Shown here: one piece after another, positions 1 to 5,279 of the stretch
Layout: each line of letters begins with the position of its first letter
Position numbering within the stretch: position 1 is the first letter of the stretch
Assembly (NCBI GenBank): GCA_964569315.1
Contig: CAZMUZ010000118.1
Span: 1-11,496, forward strand
From: CADEFF01 sp964569315
GTDB taxonomy: Bacteria; Pseudomonadota; Alphaproteobacteria; Dongiales; Dongiaceae
Length of the DNA stretch: 11,496 nucleotides
Reading direction: 5' to 3'
Position numbers and translations under genes: made by a program
The notes under the pieces: model-generated
Seen by the model: only the letters and a program-made list of their open reading frames with translations
Told to the model about the DNA's origin: nothing
Database searches by the model: none

Positions 1-176
1 GACTTGACCAGGGTGGTCTTGTGCTCTTCACGGATGATGTCCATGCAGAGCTCGACGCACTCGTCGCAGATGAAGACCGTCGGGCCGGCAATGAGCTTGC
101 GGACTTCGTGCTGGCTCTTGCCGCAGAAGGAGCAATAGAGAGTGCTCTTGCTGTCGCCGCCGGTGGATTTGTTCAT
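1..176 (-). CDS. clpX: ATP-dependent Clp protease ATP-binding subunit ClpX, N-terminal fragment
   Basis: ClpX is the AAA+ unfoldase that recognises tagged or damaged proteins and feeds them into the ClpP chamber in the cytoplasm. Only the first 58 residues lie in the window; the rest runs off the left edge. What is visible is the N-terminal zinc-binding domain: CSFCGKSQHEV followed by ICDECVELC, giving four zinc-ligand cysteines at residues 15, 18, 37 and 40. This domain dimerises and binds substrates and adaptors in known ClpX proteins. The ATG at 174-176 is the natural start, since the family begins with a short polar stretch before the first cysteine pair. No strong Shine-Dalgarno sequence is visible; GAG lies a few bases upstream. 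The gene follows clpP on the same strand after a 204-base spacer, the usual order. The AAA+ domain cannot be assessed here. Confidence 0.97.
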   Translation of the reverse strand, partial: MNKSTGGDSKSTLYCSFCGKSQHEVRKLIAGPTVFICDECVELCMDIIREEHKTTLVK

Positions 177-206
177 CACTCGACCGTTCGAAAACCCGAT
201 ACGTCA

Positions 207-236
207 ACTAGACTCGAATCTTAACCGGTGCCTCAA
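207..236 (-). promoter_or_regulatory. Candidate promoter for clpX
   Basis: On the minus strand TTGAGG (plus positions 231-236) and TCTAGT (207-212) are separated by 18 bases, and each matches the sigma-70 consensus at 4 of 6 positions. Transcription would begin near 200 and give a leader of about 25 bases before the clpX ATG. This is a weak pattern match. clpX may equally be transcribed by read-through from clpP, or from a heat-shock promoter that I could not recognise. Confidence 0.25.
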
Positions 237-380
237 CCGCCGCACAACGGCAAATTCCGCCGCGATTTCCGGTGCGTCCGGTCACTCGAAGTGACGGCGT
301 ATTCCGGCGGAGCCTCGGTTCCGTGCCGCCGGTCGCGCCGCAGATACTACATCCGGCCGCATCAAGAAGGCGTTAACCGG

Positions 381-1049
381 TCAGTTTCCCGCAGCGCTGG
401 AACCGGCCGTATCCGTCGGATCGTCGCTTGCCGGCCGCTTCTCGACGACCTGGTCGATGATCCCGAATTCCTTGGCTTTCTCAGGCGTCATGAAGTTGTC
501 GCGCTCCATGGACTCCTCGATCACATTGAGCGGCTGACCGGTATGCCGGGCGTAGATCGCGTTGAGCCGCGCCTTGATCGCCAGCACCTCGCGCGCATGG
601 ATCTCGATGTCCGTCGCCTGGCCCTGATAGCCGCCGGAGGGCTGATGGATCATGATCCGGGAGTTGGGCAACGAGTAGCGCTTGTTCGCGGCGCCCGCCG
701 TCAGCAGCAGCGAGCCCATCGACGCCGCCATGCCGATGCAGACGGTCGATACGTCCGGCCGGATATATTGCATCGTGTCGTACATCGCGAGGCCCGAACT
801 CACCACACCGCCCGGCGAGTTCACGTAGAGCGAGATGTCCTTCTTCGGATTCTCCGCCTCGAGGAAGAGTAGCTGCGCGCAGACCAGGCTCGACACCGCG
901 TCGTTCACCGGTCCGACCAGGAAGATGATCCGCTCCTTCAGCAGGCGCGAATAGATGTCGAACGCGCGCTCGCCGCGATTGGTCTGCTCGACCACCATCG
1001 GGACGAGCAGGCTGTGATAGGTCTCGATCGGGTCGCGGTCGCGGATCAT
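381..1049 (-). CDS. clpP: ATP-dependent Clp protease proteolytic subunit ClpP
   Basis: ClpP is the serine peptidase that forms the tetradecameric degradation chamber used with ClpX or ClpA in the cytoplasm. The 222-residue protein has the full catalytic triad: Ser110 in GMAASMGS, His135 in MIHQPSGG and Asp184 in MERDNFM. The spacings of 25 and 49 residues equal those between Ser97, His122 and Asp171 of mature E. coli ClpP. The N-terminal block LVPMVVEQTNRGERAFDIYS is the usual one, and a short propeptide may be removed by self-processing. The C-terminal tail after about residue 203 is polar, Ala/Ser/Asp-rich and probably disordered. The ATG at 1049 has GAAAGG (1059-1064) 9 bases upstream, which supports this start. 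It lies between tig (52-base spacer) and clpX (204-base spacer), the conserved order. Length and motifs are normal, so this should be an active enzyme. Confidence 0.98.
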   Translation of the reverse strand: MIRDRDPIETYHSLLVPMVVEQTNRGERAFDIYSRLLKERIIFLVGPVNDAVSSLVCAQLLFLEAENPKKDISLYVNSPGGVVSSGLAMYDTMQYIRPDVSTVCIGMAASMGSLLLTAGAANKRYSLPNSRIMIHQPSGGYQGQATDIEIHAREVLAIKARLNAIYARHTGQPLNVIEESMERDNFMTPEKAKEFGIIDQVVEKRPASDDPTDTAGSSAAGN

Positions 1050-1101
1050 CGCTGGAAACCTTTCGTCGGCGTCGCCGCCGGCTCGGAAACGGGTGGACCG
1101 A

Positions 1102-2304
1102 TCAGCTCTTGGCCGGTTCGGCGGCCTCCGTCGCGCCGGTGAGCTCTTCCGCCGTGACCTTGCGCTCGGTGACCTGGGCTTGCTCCAAGATGTAGTCTAC
1201 CACCTTCTCTTCATAAAGGGGGGCCCGGAGCTGGGCGAGCGCGGCCGGTGTCCGGCGATAATACTCGACGACCTCCTTCTCGCGGCCCGGGTAGCGCTGG
1301 GCTTCCATCGCCACCTGGCGGCTGATCTCGTCGTTGCCGACCTCGATGTTGTTGAGGCGGCCGACTTCCGAGAGGAGCAGGCCCAGCTTCACGCGGCGCT
1401 CGGCGATCTCGCGATATTCCTTCTTGAGCTGTTCGTCGCTCTTGCCCTCGTCGTCCGGGTCCTTCCGGCCCTGCTGGCGGTCGGCCTCGATCTGCTGCCA
1501 GATGGCGTCGAATTCGCCGTCCACAAGGCCCGCCGGCGCGGTGAAGTCGTGCTTCTCCGCGAGCCAGTCCAGAAGGGCGCGCTTCAGTTTCCCGCGGGAA
1601 AGCGAGTTATAGTCGCGCTCGATGCGGCTCTTCATATGTTCGCGGAGNNNNNNNNNNNNNNNNNNNNNNNNNNNNNNNNNNNNNNNNNNNNNNNNNNNNN
1701 NNNNNNNNNNNNNNNNNNNNNNNNNNNNNNNNNNNNNNNNNNNNNNNCCCTCGGCCTTCCCGCCCGGGAACGCCACGCCGTCGATGCGGCCTTCGAAATC
1801 GACCACCACCACGTCGCCCGTCTTCGCCGGGCGCGGCTCGGCGATCGGGCTCGAGCGCTTCTGCGCCTGAGCGAGCCGCTCCAGCGCTTCGTCGACCTCC
1901 TTGTCGCTCACTTCGACCGCCTGCCGCTCGAGCTTGATGGCGCCGAAATCGATCGGCTTGATCTCGGGCATCAGGTCGAAGGCGAGGTCGTATTCGAGGT
2001 CGCCGCCCTCGTTGAAGGAGGTGATCTCGATCTGCGGCTGGCCGGCGGCGCGCAGGCCGCGCTCGTTCAGGAGCTGATGCGTGCTGTCGTTGACGGCGGT
2101 TTCCGCGACGCGGCCGCGTACCGACTGGCCGAAGCGCTGCTTCAGGACCTGCATCGGAATCTTACCGGGACGGAAGCCGGGCAGCCGGGCGCTGCGCCCG
2201 ATCTCCTGCAGCTCGGTCTCGACGCGCTTCTCGACGTCGTTGGCCGGAATGGTGACTTTGAACTGCCGTCGCAGCCCTTCGGCATTGGTCTCGGTTACCT
2301 GCAT
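1102..2304 (-). CDS. tig: Trigger factor, interrupted by an assembly gap
   Basis: Trigger factor is the ribosome-bound chaperone that receives nascent chains at the exit tunnel. The N-terminal ribosome-binding domain is clear, with the signature GFRPGKIP at residues 43-50. The start of the FKBP-type peptidyl-prolyl isomerase domain is visible (GDVVVVDFEGRIDG), ending at GGKAE where the 100-N gap begins. After the gap the C-terminal chaperone domain resumes at LREHMKSRIERDY and runs to the end. Compared with E. coli trigger factor, about 82 residues should lie between these two points, but the Ns allow only about 33. Most of the isomerase domain is therefore missing from the assembly rather than from the organism. 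The reading frame is the same on both sides of the Ns. The ATG at 2304 has only a weak purine-rich sequence (GGACGG) upstream. clpP follows after 52 bases. The tRNA-Leu gene lies 88 bases upstream. Confidence 0.96.
   Translation of the reverse strand: MQVTETNAEGLRRQFKVTIPANDVEKRVETELQEIGRSARLPGFRPGKIPMQVLKQRFGQSVRGRVAETAVNDSTHQLLNERGLRAAGQPQIEITSFNEGGDLEYDLAFDLMPEIKPIDFGAIKLERQAVEVSDKEVDEALERLAQAQKRSSPIAEPRPAKTGDVVVVDFEGRIDGVAFPGGKAEXXXXXXXXXXXXXXXXXXXXXXXXXXXXXXXXXXLREHMKSRIERDYNSLSRGKLKRALLDWLAEKHDFTAPAGLVDGEFDAIWQQIEADRQQGRKDPDDEGKSDEQLKKEYREIAERRVKLGLLLSEVGRLNNIEVGNDEISRQVAMEAQRYPGREKEVVEYYRRTPAALAQLRAPLYEEKVVDYILEQAQVTERKVTAEELTGATEAAEPAKS
1648..1747. other. Assembly gap of 100 N inside tig
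   Basis: This is a run of exactly 100 Ns, a common scaffolding placeholder for a gap of unknown length. Homology of the flanking trigger-factor segments suggests that about 245-250 bases are really missing, so coordinates to the right are probably shifted by about 150 bases relative to the real chromosome. Confidence 0.97.
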
Positions 2305-2392
2305 CGCATCCGTCCGTTCGTTTCGAAGCTTCGGCTGGTTCGGTTCGAGCCCGCCGCTTGGCCCAAATGCCAGTCGGGAGGCCGGGTTAGCT

Positions 2393-2477
2393 TGGTGCGG
2401 GCGGAGGGACTCGAACCCCCACGACTTGCGTCACCAGAACCTAAATCTGGCGCGTCTACCAGTTTCGCCACGCCCGC
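2393..2477 (-). tRNA. tRNA-Leu, anticodon UAG
   Basis: The 85-base gene folds as a class II tRNA. The 7-bp acceptor stem is GCGGGCG paired with CGCCCGC, followed by discriminator A and an encoded CCA (2393-2395). The D arm contains AAACTGGTAGA. The anticodon stem CCAGA/TCTGG encloses loop TTTAGGT, whose centre is TAG, so it reads CUA and related CUN leucine codons. The long variable arm (GACG/CGTC-type pairing) is typical of leucine tRNAs, and the T arm has the loop TTCGAGT. The gene lies between the GNAT gene and tig, all on the minus strand, with tig only 88 bases downstream. I see no clear Rho-independent terminator in between, so part of the transcription may continue into tig. Confidence 0.97.
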
Positions 2478-2526
2478 CTGCCGGGACGCAGCATCGAGGG
2501 CCACCCCGAGCCAGCGCAGGGCGCGG

Positions 2527-2553
2527 TGTATAGCACAGCCGACAATCGGACAA
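2527..2553 (-). promoter_or_regulatory. Candidate promoter for tRNA-Leu (and possibly tig)
   Basis: On the minus strand TGCTATACA carries an extended -10 element (TG, one base, TATACA; hexamer at 2527-2532) and also resembles the CTATAT form common in alphaproteobacteria. TTGTCC (2548-2553) lies 15 bases upstream, a short spacing for a -35 box, which the extended -10 could compensate. Transcription would start near 2520 and leave a leader of about 43 bases for RNase P to remove. The position is right for a tRNA promoter, but the match is only moderate. Confidence 0.4.
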
Positions 2554-2568
2554 CCAGAAAAGCGCCCC

Positions 2569-2994
2569 TCACCGGACGAAGCGGATCCAGGGTCCGGTCG
2601 GCGCCCAGCCCCAGGCCGCCGGCCGCATTCCCATGGCCTGGTAGAAGCGGCAGGCGCGCCGATTATCCACGTCGCATTTGAGCGCGAGACGCCCGCCGGA
2701 GACGGCGATCGCATGGGCCAGAAGCGCCCGTCCGACCCCGCCGCCCTGGAAGGCAGGATCTACATAAAGGTGATGCAGAAATCGGCGTGGCCGGAAGATC
2801 GAGACCATGCCGATCGCACGGCCGTCCCGGAGCGTCGCCCAGATCTCCTCGCCCCGCGTCTGCGCGTCGAATTCCGCCGATGTGCGCATGTCGGACGTCC
2901 AGTTGGGAAAGGCTTGCGCCTGCGCCGCGACGCAGATCTCGATGAGCCGCGCCTTGTCGGCCGGCTCGGCCCGCCGGATGACGAGGGGCGTCAC
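2569..2994 (-). CDS. GNAT family N-acetyltransferase
   Basis: This is a small cytoplasmic enzyme of the GNAT superfamily, which transfers an acetyl group from acetyl-CoA to an amine; its substrate cannot be predicted. The acetyl-CoA-binding motif A is LYVDPAFQGGGVGRALL at residues 76-92, with the pyrophosphate-binding loop QGGGVG. Motif B follows as VDNRRACRFYQAMGM. I chose the GTG at 2992-2994 because it overlaps the stop of the upstream nnr gene in a GTGA coupling junction, and because the conserved fold begins immediately after it (LVIRRAEPAD). This gives 141 residues, a normal length. Another GTG at 3015 would add seven residues and a 25-base overlap. Neither start has a good Shine-Dalgarno sequence, so coupling to nnr translation is likely. 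It is the last protein gene of the operon before the tRNA. Confidence 0.88.
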   Translation of the reverse strand: MTPLVIRRAEPADKARLIEICVAAQAQAFPNWTSDMRTSAEFDAQTRGEEIWATLRDGRAIGMVSIFRPRRFLHHLYVDPAFQGGGVGRALLAHAIAVSGGRLALKCDVDNRRACRFYQAMGMRPAAWGWAPTGPWIRFVR

Positions 2995-4478
2995 GCGCCG
3001 CGGAGCCGCTTCCACAGCGCAGGGAGCTGCTCGGGCAGGTCTTCGGCGATCAGGCCCGGGCCGGCGCCCCTGCCCGCTTCGCCATGCAGCCAGACGCCGG
3101 CCGCGGCCGCCTCGAAAGCCGGCATCCGCTGCGCCAGCAAGCCTGCGACGATGCCGGCCAGCACATCGCCGGTGCCGGCGCTGGCGAGGTCGGCCGGCGC
3201 ATTGTTATTGACGAGCGCCCGGCCCTCAGGATCCGCGATCACGCTGTCGATCCCCTTGAAGACGACCACGGCACCGGTCCGCCGCGCGGCCATGCGCGCG
3301 CGGACAAGCTTGCCCTGTTCCGGCCCCAGATCCGGAAAGAGACGCTGGAACTCGCCTTCATGCGGCGTGAGCACGAGCGGCCCGCGCGTCGCCTGGGTCA
3401 GCCGGTCCACATCGCCCGAGAAAACGGTGAGCGCATCCGCATCGAACAGGATCGGGATGCCGGTGCTGAGGGCCGCGAGCGCGAGGCGTTTCGTCACGCC
3501 GCCAACGCCGGCGCCCGGCCCGAGCAAGATCGCCGCAATGCGCCGCTTCTCGACAAACGTCGGCAATTGCTCGGGCGCCGGCAGCGGATGNNNNNNNNNN
3601 AGAATGCCCGGCTGATCCTGGGCATAGATCGGCAGCGCCTCGGTCTCTGCGGCAAGTGTGACCATGCCGGCCCCGCTGCGCCGGGCGCCCCGCACGGCGA
3701 GCCGCCCCGCGCCCGTCATCTGGGCGCCCGCCAGCACCAGAAGATGGCCGCGGCTGTATTTGTGGTCGCCGAGCCTGGGCCGCGGCAGTCGTGCCCGCCA
3801 ATGCGCCGGCCCGTTCAGATGGGCGTCCGGTTTCACGACGTCGATCGCATCGTCGGCGATGCCGATATCGGCGATCACGAGCTCGCCGCACCGCTCGCAA
3901 CCCGGCATCAGCCAGTGGCCGGGCTTCGCGCGGAAGAAGCCGACGGTCACGGTCGCGGAAGGCGCGGCCCCCCGGATCGCGCCGGTATCGCCATCGACGC
4001 CGCTCGGCACATCCACCGCGAGGACAGGAATCTGCTTCGCGGCCAGAGCCTCGACCAGGCGGAGCGCCATACCCTCGAGCGGGCGGCTGAGGCCGGCCCC
4101 GAACATGGCATCGACGACGATCGAGGCGTCGTCGAGCAGATGTTCCGAAGCGTCGCGGGTTTCCCCGCTCCACTGCGCCGCCGCGGCCGCCGCATCGGTA
4201 TCGGCGAGCGGCGGGGCGAGCGCGGCGAGCGTTACCGGCCACCCATGCTCCTGCAGAAGGCGCGCCGTGACATAGCCGTCGCCGCCATTATTGCCCGGCC
4301 CGCAAAGCACCAGCACCGGCTGGCGGCGCCAGCGCGCGACGATGGCGCGAAAGATCGCGGCGCCGGCACGCTCCATGAGCTGGATGCCGGGAATCCCCGC
4401 GGCGATCGCCGCCGCATCCGCCCGGCGCATCTGCTCGTTGGTCAGCAGCGCCAGCGCTCCGACCGGTTCGCCGGGCAT
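2991..4478 (-). CDS. nnr: Bifunctional NAD(P)H-hydrate epimerase / ADP-dependent NAD(P)H-hydrate dehydratase
   Basis: This is a metabolite-repair enzyme. The N-terminal (YjeF_N) half epimerises damaged hydrated NAD(P)H, and the C-terminal kinase-like half dehydrates it back to NAD(P)H using ADP. In the 495-residue product the epimerase domain shows GPGNNGGDGY (60-69) and VDVPSGVDGDTG (155-166). The dehydratase domain shows TGAGRLAVRGARRSGAG (255-271), LGPGAG (319-324), LFDADAL (344-350), TPHEGEF (371-377) and the catalytic-loop GTGD (435-438). A 10-N gap replaces codons around residues 293-296, near a surface segment that varies in the family. The frame is the same on both sides, so the gene is probably intact. 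The ATG at 4478 lies 3 bases after the stop of the aldolase gene, without a Shine-Dalgarno sequence, implying coupled translation. The stop overlaps the GNAT start. Confidence 0.97.
   Translation of the reverse strand: MPGEPVGALALLTNEQMRRADAAAIAAGIPGIQLMERAGAAIFRAIVARWRRQPVLVLCGPGNNGGDGYVTARLLQEHGWPVTLAALAPPLADTDAAAAAAQWSGETRDASEHLLDDASIVVDAMFGAGLSRPLEGMALRLVEALAAKQIPVLAVDVPSGVDGDTGAIRGAAPSATVTVGFFRAKPGHWLMPGCERCGELVIADIGIADDAIDVVKPDAHLNGPAHWRARLPRPRLGDHKYSRGHLLVLAGAQMTGAGRLAVRGARRSGAGMVTLAAETEALPIYAQDQPGIXXXXHPLPAPEQLPTFVEKRRIAAILLGPGAGVGGVTKRLALAALSTGIPILFDADALTVFSGDVDRLTQATRGPLVLTPHEGEFQRLFPDLGPEQGKLVRARMAARRTGAVVVFKGIDSVIADPEGRALVNNNAPADLASAGTGDVLAGIVAGLLAQRMPAFEAAAAGVWLHGEAGRGAGPGLIAEDLPEQLPALWKRLRGA
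3591..3600. other. Assembly gap of 10 N inside nnr
   Basis: Ten Ns interrupt nnr between ...AQDQPGI and HPLPAPEQL. In relatives I recall, this junction is short, so the true missing sequence may be only a few bases or even none. The different length from the 100-N run suggests a different gap class in the assembler. Confidence 0.95.
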
Positions 4479-4481
4479 GGG

Positions 4482-5279
4482 TCAGCCGCGCGCCGGACGC
4501 TTCGGGCGGAAGCGGTCGATCTGCGCCAAGGCCGCTTCGCGCAGCAGCCCCACATCGGCGCTGCCCAAGACGAGCTGGTAGCCGTCGGCAAAAAGCCGGT
4601 CGGCGGGCCGTGCCGCCGTGGCGATGGTCCCGAGCCACTTCCCGGCGCGTTTCGCCGCCGCCTCGACCTGCCTGATCAGGGTCCGCGCCTCGGGATGGTC
4701 CGGCTCGCCGAGATGGCCGAGGCTCGCCGAGAGGTCGTAGGGACCGACGAACACCATGTCGATACCAGGCACGGCGACGATCTCCGAAACGGCCTCGACC
4801 GCCGCCCGCGTCTCGATCTGGGCGATGGCGAGGAGCGCATCGTTGGCTTCCGCGATGTAGCGCTTCGTCTCGAGCCCGTAGCCCGAGGCGCGGATGATCG
4901 GCACCGCGACGCCGCGGATGCCCTCCGGCGGATAGCGGCAGGCGGCGACGAACGCCTCCGCTTCGGCGCGGCTGTTCACCGCCGGCGCCATTACCCCGTC
5001 GATGCCGATGTCGAGCGTGCGCTTGATCTCGGCCGCATCGTTGAGCGGCACGCGCACGAGCGGGCTGCAAGCCGTCGTGCGGATCGCCTGGGTCATCGCG
5101 CGCGTGGTTTGCAGATCGGCGGCGCTATGCTCGCGGTCGATCATCAGACAATCGTAACCGGCGCGAGCCAGAAGCTCGGCGAGGATCGGGCTTTCCGCGT
5201 TGAGGAAACAGCCATAGAGCGGCTCGCCGGCCGCAAGCCGCTGCTTGGCACTGCGCGGCGCGGCGGCCCGGTCGTTCAA
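4482..5279 (-). CDS. HpcH/HpaI aldolase/citrate lyase family protein
   Basis: This 265-residue protein belongs to the class II, metal-dependent pyruvate aldolases typified by 4-hydroxy-2-oxoheptanedioate aldolase (HpaI). These enzymes cleave 2-oxo-4-hydroxy acids to pyruvate plus an aldehyde. Expected active-site residues are present: His51 in DREHSAAD, Arg76 in PLVRVPLND, and metal ligands Glu156 in QIETRAAVE and Asp182 in VGPYDLSASLG. Their spacings (25, 80 and 26) are nearly those of E. coli HpaI (His45, Arg70, Glu149, Asp175). The start is a TTG at 5277-5279 that overlaps the stop of the Sel1-SPOR gene as TTGA. No ATG or GTG precedes the conserved region, and a weak GGTGG lies 7 bases upstream. 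The true substrate is unknown, because the neighbours are not an aromatic-acid pathway. It sits 3 bases before nnr in the operon. Confidence 0.9.
   Translation of the reverse strand: MNDRAAAPRSAKQRLAAGEPLYGCFLNAESPILAELLARAGYDCLMIDREHSAADLQTTRAMTQAIRTTACSPLVRVPLNDAAEIKRTLDIGIDGVMAPAVNSRAEAEAFVAACRYPPEGIRGVAVPIIRASGYGLETKRYIAEANDALLAIAQIETRAAVEAVSEIVAVPGIDMVFVGPYDLSASLGHLGEPDHPEARTLIRQVEAAAKRAGKWLGTIATAARPADRLFADGYQLVLGSADVGLLREAALAQIDRFRPKRPARG

Noticed and set aside
228..872. Plus-strand open frame opposite clpP
   Set aside because: clpP on the other strand has a complete catalytic triad, and this frame encodes only Arg-rich sequence.
1065..1085. Small hairpin CGGCG-GCGA-CGCCG between tig and clpP
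   Set aside because: It is five base pairs without a T run, easily expected in GC-rich DNA, and too weak to call a terminator.
2550..2600. Possible terminator hairpin at the end of the GNAT gene (CCGGAC and GTCCGG arms, then TTTT)
   Set aside because: The stem is only 6 bp with a 14-base loop, lies inside coding sequence, and the short T run is about 9 bases away.
1093..3615. Long plus-strand open frame (840 codons) across tig, the tRNA and part of nnr
   Set aside because: It runs through the Ns and a tRNA gene on the opposite strand and has no domain; a compositional shadow.
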